Shown here piece after piece: positions 7,052 to 12,368 of a stretch of 20,634 bases of DNA. Position 1 is the first letter of the stretch; every line of letters starts with the position of its first letter. Location of the stretch: positions 1 to 20,634 of the forward strand of contig CAYHEP010000015.1 in NCBI GenBank assembly GCA_964355775.1. Direction: 5' to 3'. This DNA comes from JBBTSB01 sp964355775 (lineage in GTDB: Bacteria; Patescibacteriota; Minisyncoccia; 2-02-FULL-40-12; IGHO2-01-FULL-4-A). Made by a program: the position numbers and the translations under genes. The notes under the pieces were generated by a model, which searched no databases, was not told the DNA's origin, and saw nothing but the letters and a program-made list of their open reading frames with translations.

Positions 7052-8042
7052 GAAATTGTATCGTGATATCTTTGAAAATATCATTGCTCCTGAAAATCTC
7101 TTTTTGGCATGGGACACCTTCAAGAAAGGCAAGAGGAATAAGCCCGATGTTGCTCGTTTTGAAATGAACCTTGAACAGCATATATTTGCCATACATCATG
7201 AACTCGCGCACAAATCGTATCACCATGGACCGTATACTGCGTTTTATATCAACGACCCCAAGCAACGCCACATTCACAAAGCATCGGTAAAGGATCGGAT
7301 TATCCATCATGCAATCTATCGGGTACTCGCCCCTCTCTTTGATCCGATGTTCATTCATACTTCCTATTCATGCCGCATCAACAAAGGCCATCATGCAGGC
7401 GTGGACGCTTTGTACACGACGCTTCGGAAAGTAAGCCGCAATAACCATCTCCCTTGTTTTGCGCTGAAATGCGATATTAAGAAATTCTTTGATTCGGTAG
7501 ATCATTGGGTACTGCGAGAAATCATCGCTAAGAAAATTGCCGATCCTGATGCACGCTGGCTCATCGACGAAATTATCGGAAGCTTTGCGCCTGGATTGCC
7601 CATCGGCAATCTCACGAGTCAATTGTTTGCAAACATCTATATGAACGAACTTGACCAGTTTGCAAAACATATTCTTCACATCCCCTTCTATATCCGCTAT
7701 ACAGACGACTTCATCATGGTAAGCAATACACAAGAACAGCTCTGGAAATGGCTCGAAGACATACGGCATTATCTCGATCAGCGCCTGCACCTCGCGCTCC
7801 ATCCCCGCAAAGTCATCATGCGCAAATATATTCAGGGAATCGATTTTCTGGGGTATGTACAGCTTCCTGATCATCGCGTTTTGCGGACAAAAACAAAACG
7901 CCGGATATTCAAGAAAATCCGTCTTGGAGCTACGGAACAAGTGCTCCAGTCATACTTGGGCGTTTTGTCGCATGCTAACAGTTTTGTGCTATCCGAAAAA
8001 CTAAAAAACGAGTTTTGGATGCATCGCGTCGATAAAAAATAG
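7050..8042 (+). CDS. DGR reverse transcriptase
   Basis: Reverse transcriptase of 330 residues, the normal length for a DGR RT without extra domains. It copies the TR RNA into cDNA with misincorporation at adenines. Visible RT blocks: NLFLAWDTFKKGK at the N-terminus, KDRIIHHAIYRVLAPLFDP, CDIKKFFDSVDH (141-152, block 3), GLPIGNLTSQLFANIYMNELD (block 4, GNLTSQ at 186-191, the SQ pair being typical of DGR RTs) and RYTDDFIM with catalytic YTDD at 217-220. There is no maturase, endonuclease or integrase domain. The ATG at 7050 overlaps the avd start in a CATG, and no Shine-Dalgarno site is visible. The promoter must lie inside avd or upstream with TR; a TR-RT transcript would cross avd in antisense. 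Confidence 0.96.
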   Translation: MKLYRDIFENIIAPENLFLAWDTFKKGKRNKPDVARFEMNLEQHIFAIHHELAHKSYHHGPYTAFYINDPKQRHIHKASVKDRIIHHAIYRVLAPLFDPMFIHTSYSCRINKGHHAGVDALYTTLRKVSRNNHLPCFALKCDIKKFFDSVDHWVLREIIAKKIADPDARWLIDEIIGSFAPGLPIGNLTSQLFANIYMNELDQFAKHILHIPFYIRYTDDFIMVSNTQEQLWKWLEDIRHYLDQRLHLALHPRKVIMRKYIQGIDFLGYVQLPDHRVLRTKTKRRIFKKIRLGATEQVLQSYLGVLSHANSFVLSEKLKNEFWMHRVDKK

Positions 8043-8044
8043 CG

Positions 8045-8068
8045 TTGGTTGGTTGGTTGGTTGGTTGG
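8045..8068. repeat. (TTGG)6 microsatellite
   Basis: Six tandem TTGG units lie 2 nt after the RT stop codon. Tetranucleotide runs of this kind slip easily, and the GG tracts could form a two-tier quadruplex on the plus strand. No coding role is apparent. Confidence 0.9.
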
Positions 8069-8113
8069 ACGCCATGATAGTCAGTATATCGCAGTTTGCA
8101 ACAAAAGAAAATA

Positions 8114-8143
8114 GTCCCGCCGGCGCTTGCGCACCAGCGGGAC
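8114..8143 (-). terminator. Rho-independent terminator of the variable-protein gene
   Basis: GTCCCGC (8114-8120) pairs with GCGGGAC (8137-8143), with further pairs inside after one mismatch. On the minus strand the hairpin is followed by TATTTTCTTTTGT, a T-rich tract fitting an intrinsic terminator 44 nt after the target gene's stop. The plus-strand side has no T-run, so it would not end the RT transcript. Confidence 0.7.
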
Positions 8144-8177
8144 CGAAACGAAACATTCAAGAGATCAAAAACCAAAT

Positions 8178-8205
8178 CCTCCAGCCTCAAGCCGCGAGGC
8201 GGAGG
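8178..8205 (-). promoter_or_regulatory. Hairpin/cruciform at the downstream edge of VR
   Basis: CCTCC (8178-8182) pairs with GGAGG (8201-8205), and CCTC (8185-8188) with GAGG (8196-8199), around a 7-nt loop. In the target-gene sense it begins 5 nt after the last base of TR/VR identity (8211) and contains the stop codon. A hairpin or cruciform just past the homing site is known to raise target recognition in phage BPP-1; position and shape fit that role here. Confidence 0.65.
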
Positions 8206-8990
8206 AACTTCCGAGCCACGACCATACCGATGTCGTCGCGCACGCCGTCGGGATGAACGCTGTCGACGCCCCACCCGCTGTCGTCGTGGATGCCGACGCA
8301 CACGCGGCAACGGTTGGTCGTGACCGAGCTGCCCCAGTGATACCAGCCGGGAAGCAGGAGCTCGTTGTGGACGCCGAAAACCGAGAATGCGGCCTCCGTC
8401 ACGTCACACTCGTCGGCGCGGAAGAACTCCGGCCCGAGCTTGGCAAGCTCGCTGTCCTGCGTGACGATCGCCATACCGTGAAGCCGCTTCCTGACATCCA
8501 GCACGGCGTAGCCCGCGCCTCCGGGCCGGCGCAGCGCCCAGCCGTCCTGCTCGGGTTTCCGCCACCAGTCCCACTCCTTGTAGAAGCAGGGCTTGGCGGC
8601 CGGATCGTCGCCACGGAGCGCGAACTGCTCGCGCAGTGACATCCCCAGCACAAAAACCACGCGCCAATCAGCGGCGCCGGCCTTGTTCTGCTCGGCCATC
8701 GCGGCGAGCTCGGACTCGGTGAGCAAGATCGGCAGTCCGGTGGGCGCATCGCGCTTCCAGAACTTGCCGGACTGCCCAGTCGTCACCACCTTCTCCTTGC
8801 CCAGGACCTTGATGACGTCCTGGATCGTGAACGCCTTCTTGTCGAAGGGGTTCCGATGTTCGTTGAGGGCGTTGACCTGATCGAGCGTGAGACCGCCACG
8901 CGGCAGCAAAAGCTGGCGCATGGTCTCACGCAAGAGGCCGAGACCTTCCGTTCCCGGCATTTCTACCGAGTTTGCGACGACTTCCTTCAT
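8187..8990 (-). CDS. DGR variable (target) protein with C-terminal lectin-like fold
   Basis: Protein of 267 residues whose C-terminal residues 220-260 are encoded by VR. The stretch from FFRADECD through AAFSVFGVHNE, GWYHWGSS, DDSGWG and IGMVVARKF follows the end of the C-type-lectin/FGE-like domain used as scaffold in many CPR DGR targets. Residues altered relative to TR are 221, 228, 231, 234, 241, 243, 244, 245, 249, 251 and 253; the scaffold residues between them are unchanged. There is no signal peptide or membrane segment, so the protein is probably cytosolic. The N-terminal 150 residues, with a TLDQVNALNEHRNPF helix region and KFWKRDAPTGLPILL, are unrecognised. AAGGAG lies 8 nt before the ATG, one of the few good ribosome-binding sites in the window. 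The gene is visibly richer in G and C than its neighbours. Confidence 0.93.
   Translation of the reverse strand: MKEVVANSVEMPGTEGLGLLRETMRQLLLPRGGLTLDQVNALNEHRNPFDKKAFTIQDVIKVLGKEKVVTTGQSGKFWKRDAPTGLPILLTESELAAMAEQNKAGAADWRVVFVLGMSLREQFALRGDDPAAKPCFYKEWDWWRKPEQDGWALRRPGGAGYAVLDVRKRLHGMAIVTQDSELAKLGPEFFRADECDVTEAAFSVFGVHNELLLPGWYHWGSSVTTNRCRVCVGIHDDSGWGVDSVHPDGVRDDIGMVVARKFLRLAA
8211..8334 (-). repeat. DGR variable repeat (VR)
   Basis: Partner of the TR at 6532-6655, within the 3' end of the target gene. It starts at the third base of codon 219 and ends with codon 260. All 16 differences from TR fall on TR adenines and change 11 residues. The invariant 3' part (codons from ATC 254 to CGG 260) is the expected homing-initiation region. 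Confidence 0.95.
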
Positions 8991-9017
8991 CGCCGTTTCT
9001 CCTTTTTTTCTTGAATA

Positions 9018-9034
9018 TCCCGAAACCGTCGGGA
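9018..9034 (-). other. Small hairpin in the variable-protein leader
   Basis: TCCCGA (9018-9023) and TCGGGA (9029-9034) form a 6-bp stem with a 5-nt loop in the 5' leader of the target gene, between its promoter and its ribosome-binding site. Its role is unknown. Confidence 0.4.
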
Positions 9035-9053
9035 CCGCGGGTACTGTGGTTTT

Positions 9054-9082
9054 ATAATACTATAGTTTTTATATTTAGTCAA
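9054..9082 (-). promoter_or_regulatory. Promoter of the DGR variable-protein gene
   Basis: On the minus strand TTGACT (9082-9077), a 17-nt spacer and TATTAT (9059-9054) match the sigma-70 consensus well. The transcript would have a leader of about 60 nt with a small hairpin and the strong ribosome-binding site. The AT-rich block is shared with the upstream region of rplS, which runs the other way. Confidence 0.65.
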
Positions 9083-9134
9083 ATACAGCCATGGCATTGT
9101 CAAAATGTCAAAAATGCGCTACGCTACACGAATC

Positions 9135-9554
9135 ATGAATCCAACCTACGCATTTGACGCAACATCGATGAGGGGCAAGACCAGCGCTGATTTTTCAACC
9201 CTCAAACCGGGAGCCACGGTACGCGTCCATCAAACCATATTTGATAGCGACCCCGCAAACAAGGGCGGGGCAGGCAAGTCCCGCATTCAAGTTTTTGAGG
9301 GTATTATCATTGCACGCAAACACGGCTCCGGTCCCAGCGCCACGATCACCGTGCGCAAGGTATCCGACGGCATCGGTGTCGAGCGTATATTCCCACTCCA
9401 TCTACCTACCATCGCAAAATTTGAGGTTACTAAAAGCTCAAAAGTCCGCCGCGCAAAGCTCTACTACCTCCGCACCAAATCCGCCCGCGAAACCCGCCGA
9501 AAAACCAAAGTCATCGAAGCCAAAGCCCCGGCAGCCGAGGTTGCAACTCAATAG
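9135..9554 (+). CDS. rplS: 50S ribosomal protein L19
   Basis: bL19, a protein at the 30S-50S interface. The signature is complete: LKPGATVRVHQTIF, RIQVFEGIIIARKHG, ATITVRKVSDGIGVERIFPLHLPTI split over two strands, and the C-terminal SSKVRRAKLYYLRTKSARETRRK. It has a short Lys/Ala-rich tail after the core. I chose the ATG at 9135 (MNPTYAFDA); an in-frame ATG at 9105 adds ten residues and an ATG at 9168 trims eleven, and the core begins only near 9190, so the exact start is uncertain. No Shine-Dalgarno site or clear promoter was seen. It sits between the DGR and a gene of unknown function, so the retroelement lies in core-gene territory. Confidence 0.93.
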   Translation: MNPTYAFDATSMRGKTSADFSTLKPGATVRVHQTIFDSDPANKGGAGKSRIQVFEGIIIARKHGSGPSATITVRKVSDGIGVERIFPLHLPTIAKFEVTKSSKVRRAKLYYLRTKSARETRRKTKVIEAKAPAAEVATQ

Positions 9555-9563
9555 AAACTCGTT

Positions 9564-10331
9564 ATGAAGGTATCGAAAGAAAATCCTTTGTCGCCGCAAA
9601 AACAAGCGGTTGTAGAGCGCACTCAAGAACTTAAGAAGCCTCCCCGCGATTATTCACTAAATCCCTGGTTAGCACACAATGAATCAATGAATTCTTTTGC
9701 TTATACCTTTGGGGGTCTCTACCCCACCGAACGAGCCCAGGGAATTTCAGAAGGAGAAAGCTTTCAACGCTATATTGAAGGAATTCTTGATCCGCTCGCA
9801 TTAAAAGCTGGAAAAATGACTGCGGTTGAGTTTGGTGGACCGGGAACAAAATTTTTCTCTGGTTTTGAGAAGGGCTTTTTCGGCCAAACGTTTGGCGTTT
9901 GCCTACAGGATGACAAATCATTAGAATCTGCTCCAACGGAGGGTCCTCATTCCGTCATTATAGGAAATATTTTTGATTCCGCATTGTATAGGAAACTATC
10001 CGCTGGATTAGAAAAAAAGGGAGTTGATTTTATCGTCTCTCGTATGGAGGGCGGCCTGCTTTCCGTTAGCAGTAATACAATACTCTGGGCGACCACGGTT
10101 AAGCGATGGTACTCTATGCTGAACGTAAACGGGCTTATGTTTGTACAGTTTGAAATCAATGATACAAGATACCCTGTACAAAACGCATTCATTGTAAAGA
10201 AATGGATACAAATGGTTCGAGTAAAATACCCTCAACTCAAGATAGAAGAAAACGAAAAATCTTTTAAGATTCATAAAACGCCAGCAGCACCTACGGAACT
10301 GCCACTTTTGGATCTCGACCAAGTAACATAG
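9564..10331 (+). CDS. Hypothetical protein, possibly methyltransferase-like
   Basis: I do not recognise the family. The 255-residue soluble protein starts 9 nt after rplS. Residues 84-105 (MTAVEFGGPGTKFFSGFEKG) resemble the first strand and Gly-rich loop of a SAM-dependent methyltransferase. Residues 150-175 (GVDFIVSRMEGGLLSV) could be strand 4. WYSMLNVNGLMFVQFEIND resembles the late helix-strand unit where class I methyltransferases have a G-G-hydrophobic turn. No acidic ribose-binding residue is clear at the end of strand 2. The methyltransferase fold is therefore a guess. The C-terminus is Lys-rich and then Pro/Leu-rich. No target can be named. Confidence 0.55.
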   Translation: MKVSKENPLSPQKQAVVERTQELKKPPRDYSLNPWLAHNESMNSFAYTFGGLYPTERAQGISEGESFQRYIEGILDPLALKAGKMTAVEFGGPGTKFFSGFEKGFFGQTFGVCLQDDKSLESAPTEGPHSVIIGNIFDSALYRKLSAGLEKKGVDFIVSRMEGGLLSVSSNTILWATTVKRWYSMLNVNGLMFVQFEINDTRYPVQNAFIVKKWIQMVRVKYPQLKIEENEKSFKIHKTPAAPTELPLLDLDQVT

Positions 10332-10372
10332 TTTTGTTTGTAACTTTTCTGGTAGACGCTATGACCTTGAGG

Positions 10373-10378
10373 TATAAT
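10373..10378 (+). promoter_or_regulatory. -10 element (TATAAT) just before the homing-endonuclease gene
   Basis: A perfect TATAAT ends 11 nt before the ATG at 10390, so the mRNA would start about 5 nt before the start codon. No good -35 is seen at the right distance. Confidence 0.4.
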
Positions 10379-10389
10379 GAGGTATTGGC

Positions 10390-11076
10390 ATGCGTCCGTT
10401 AGGAAAAATAGATATTGAGTGGTCAGCAAAGTTTGCTTATGCTATCGGACTCCTTACCACTGATGGGTGCCTATATAATGATGGGCGTCATCTGAGTCTT
10501 ACCACAAAAGATCTCGAGCAGGCAGAAAATTTCATTGACTGTTTGGATCTCACGGTAAAAATTGGGAAGAAATCACACGGACATTCCGAGGAGAAGAAGT
10601 ATTTCCACGTTCAATTTGGTGATGTTCTTTTCTATCGTTACCTCGAGAAAATAGGCCTAACACCAGCGAAGTCAAAAACGATGGGAGCGCTGGGGATTCC
10701 TAGTGCTTATTTCTTTGATTTCTTAAGAGGCCATTTTGATGGTGATGGCAGCTTTTACTCATATTTTGATCCGAGATGGAGATCTAGTTTCATGTTCTAT
10801 ACAACATTTGTTTCAGCAAGCCAAAAACATGTTATGTGGCTTCAGGAAAAAATACATTCATTTTTAAAAATTTATGGTCATATCACCAAAAGCAAGAATG
10901 ATTCTGTGTATCAATTAAAGTATGCGAAAAAGGAATCATTGCAATTACTACCAAAAATGTATTATGATAAACAGGCTATTTGTCTTATGAGGAAAAGGCT
11001 CAAAATAGAATCGGCTTTACAAGAAAACTTGACAAATTATGCGGATGTGGCGAAATTGGTACACGCATCACCTTGA
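10390..11076 (+). CDS. LAGLIDADG-family homing endonuclease (freestanding)
   Basis: DNA endonuclease-like protein of 228 residues. Two LAGLIDADG-type helices can be seen: FAYAIGLLTTDGCLYND near residues 15-31 and FFDFLRGHFDGDGSFYSY near 112-130. Each ends in an acidic residue followed by Gly, as required for metal binding at the active site. The two-motif, single-chain layout suggests a monomeric enzyme cutting an asymmetric site of about 20 bp. It is not inside an intron or intein in this window. Its last 12 codons, including the stop, lie in the tRNA-Leu gene; the residues ADVAKLVHASP are simply the tRNA 5' half translated. The protein may have used the tRNA sequence as its end after insertion. 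A TATAAT just upstream suggests a nearly leaderless mRNA. Confidence 0.85.
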   Translation: MRPLGKIDIEWSAKFAYAIGLLTTDGCLYNDGRHLSLTTKDLEQAENFIDCLDLTVKIGKKSHGHSEEKKYFHVQFGDVLFYRYLEKIGLTPAKSKTMGALGIPSAYFFDFLRGHFDGDGSFYSYFDPRWRSSFMFYTTFVSASQKHVMWLQEKIHSFLKIYGHITKSKNDSVYQLKYAKKESLQLLPKMYYDKQAICLMRKRLKIESALQENLTNYADVAKLVHASP

Positions 11077-11124
11077 GGTGGTGACGCCCGCAAGGGCTTG
11101 GAGGTTCGAGTCCTCTCATCCGCA
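11041..11124 (+). tRNA. tRNA-Leu(GAG)
   Basis: Class II tRNA: acceptor GCGGATG/CATCCGC with A73, anticodon stem TCACC/GGTGA, loop TTGAGGT (anticodon GAG), long variable arm (CGCCCGCAAGGGCT region) and T-stem GGAGG/CCTCT. CCA is not encoded. The stop codon of the endonuclease gene lies in the anticodon loop. Confidence 0.93.
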
Positions 11125-11181
11125 CTACTTCGCTCCGAGATACGGAGCTACGAAGTGCACAGCACTGAAAAGCGCCGTGCG

Positions 11182-11200
11182 CTTCGAAGCTTTGGCGAAG
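11182..11200 (-). repeat. tRNA-associated palindromic repeat, copy 2
   Basis: The minus strand reads CTTCGCCAAAGCTTCGAAG, 18 of 19 identical to 5244-5262. It lies 2 nt before tRNA-Val. A separate hairpin, ACTTCG...CGAAGT with an inner CTCCG/CGGAG stem, directly follows tRNA-Leu at about 11127-11157. Confidence 0.6.
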
Positions 11201-11202
11201 AA

Positions 11203-11274
11203 GCGCGCTTAGCTCAGTGGTAGAGCATCTCATTGACGTTGAGAGGGTCGTAGGTTCAAATCCTACAGCGCGCA
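11203..11274 (+). tRNA. tRNA-Val(GAC)
   Basis: Acceptor GCGCGCT/AGCGCGC with A73, D-stem GCTC/GAGC, anticodon stem TCTCA/TGAGA, loop TTGACGT (anticodon GAC), T-stem GTAGG/CCTAC. CCA is not encoded. Its acceptor and D-arm match those of tRNA-Val(UAC) at 5275. Confidence 0.95.
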
Positions 11275-11280
11275 CCCCCA

Positions 11281-11296
11281 CTTCGCTAAAGCTTCG
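11281..11296 (+). repeat. tRNA-associated palindromic repeat, copy 3
   Basis: CTTCGCTAAAGCTTCG matches the repeat core at 15 of 16 positions, a few bases after tRNA-Val(GAC). It is flanked by CCCC and GGGG, which close a hairpin. The spacer after tRNA-Phe (from about 11433) holds a looser relative, with CACC/GGTG outside and CCTTGG/CCAAGG inside. Confidence 0.5.
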
Positions 11297-11360
11297 CGGG
11301 GCAAGCCTAAAAAAGCATGCTTGCTCTACGAAGCTCTGGCGATAGCCGGAGCGTAGGAGA

Positions 11361-11435
11361 GCCGCGGTAGCTCAGTGGTAGAGCATTTCCCTGAAGAGGA
11401 AGTGGTCGTCGGTTCAATTCCGACCCGCGGCACCA
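11361..11435 (+). tRNA. tRNA-Phe(GAA)
   Basis: Acceptor GCCGCGG/CCGCGGC with A73, D-stem GCTC/GAGC, anticodon stem TTTCC/GGAAG, loop CTGAAGA (anticodon GAA), T-stem GTCGG/CCGAC. CCA is encoded at 11433-11435, unlike the Ile, Val and Leu tRNAs in this window. Confidence 0.93.
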
Positions 11436-11573
11436 CTTCGCCTTGGAATACCAAGGTTTCGCGGTGCAGGCACAAAAACATACCAATTGCTGGTGTGTTT
11501 TTTGTTTGGGAAAGTGGACATCTGTTCACAACTCCGAGTTATCCACATTTCACGCATGAAAATCGAACGTACG

Positions 11574-11582
11574 TGCTATACT
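11574..11582 (+). promoter_or_regulatory. Extended -10 promoter of the HTH protein gene
   Basis: TGCTATACT is an extended -10 element (TGn plus TATACT). It ends 13 nt before the ATG at 11596, giving a predicted leader of about 7 nt. No ribosome-binding site is present. Confidence 0.45.
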
Positions 11583-11595
11583 TTATAGTATCGCT

Positions 11596-12258
11596 ATGAG
11601 AAACGATAAGATACTCGCCTATAAAATGCGCATACGGGGCCAATCGTATGCGGAAATCAGCAAGGGCCTCGGTATGTCAAAGTCAACTCTTTCGGGCTGG
11701 TTTCGACATTTGGTTATTCCGAAAGAAGCCCATGAAAAGATCATCAACAAATCCAGGGCTGCCTCGATAAACGCGCTTCTCAAAGTAAACCGCTCTAAAA
11801 CCATGCATGCAGAAGATCGTATTAAGACCGCTCGCAGTAGTTCTATAAAGGAGATCGGCAAGCTGTCGCGCCGAGACTTGCTGCTCGCAGGCGTCACGCT
11901 CTACTGGACCGAAGGACACAAGAGATCGATTGTATTTAAAGACCGAGTGCGCACGTATCATGCTGTGAGTATCACCACATCCGATCTTTTGAAGGCACGG
12001 ATATTTATCAGATTTTTGCGGGAATTGTGTAAAATACCTGATGAAAAAATAACCGCCGATCTCCGCATATCGCAACAGCAGCAAACCGCCTACGTGGTAG
12101 ATATCTGGAGCAAAGCCACTGGTTTGCCCTTAAGCAGCTTTCGGAAAACTTATGCAACAAAACTATCTCTTCCCAACGGCACGATCCAAATTCGCGTCAA
12201 CAGCACGCCGCTGTTTCACAAAATCATGGGATGGATTGAAGGATTGCAAAATTCCTGA
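11596..12258 (+). CDS. Helix-turn-helix protein, possible degenerate LAGLIDADG relative
   Basis: Protein of 220 residues with an N-terminal helix-turn-helix at about 8-40 (KMRIRGQSYAEISKGLGMSK followed by STLSGWF), of the type that reads DNA in recombinases and homing proteins. The remainder is alpha/beta. Residues 96-108 (LLAGVTLYWTEGHK) and a C-terminal IMGWIEGL have the spacing and Glu-Gly ends of degenerate LAGLIDADG helices, so it may be a homing-endonuclease relative or a regulator derived from one; this is inference. I recall similar HTH-plus-YWTEG proteins as frequent hypothetical genes in CPR genomes. It sits between tRNA-Phe and tRNA-Gly, as the LAGLIDADG gene sits beside tRNA-Leu. 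The codon run is normal, and there is no sign of truncation. Confidence 0.65.
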   Translation: MRNDKILAYKMRIRGQSYAEISKGLGMSKSTLSGWFRHLVIPKEAHEKIINKSRAASINALLKVNRSKTMHAEDRIKTARSSSIKEIGKLSRRDLLLAGVTLYWTEGHKRSIVFKDRVRTYHAVSITTSDLLKARIFIRFLRELCKIPDEKITADLRISQQQQTAYVVDIWSKATGLPLSSFRKTYATKLSLPNGTIQIRVNSTPLFHKIMGWIEGLQNS

Positions 12259-12294
12259 TATAAAGAGGGAACGGCGGGCTTGCCTCGCCAATAG

Positions 12295-12368
12295 GCGGGT
12301 ATCGTATACCGGTATTATGCCACCTTGCCAAGGTGGAGAAACGGGTTCAATTCCCGTTACCCGCTCCA
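12295..12368 (+). tRNA. tRNA-Gly(GCC), probable integration site
   Basis: Acceptor GCGGGTA/TACCCGC with T73 and encoded CCA (12366-12368), anticodon stem CCACC/GGTGG, loop TTGCCAA (anticodon GCC), T-stem ACGGG/CCCGT. The D-stem is weak (three pairs including a G-T). Its last 12 nt are shared in antisense with the end of the serine recombinase gene. Confidence 0.88.

Noticed and set aside
7052..7192. N-terminal extension of Avd
   Set aside because: The extra residues lie wholly within the RT gene and have no Avd character; the family normally begins near MEDFEVPVF.
8399..8749. Long Arg/Ser/Pro-rich open frames antisense or out of frame in the DGR target gene
   Set aside because: They are shadows caused by high GC of the real 267-residue gene, whose frame is fixed by TR/VR, promoter and RBS.
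10390..11076. LAGLIDADG ORF as part of an intron in tRNA-Leu
   Set aside because: The tRNA-Leu gene is uninterrupted and folds completely, so the ORF is outside it and not intronic.
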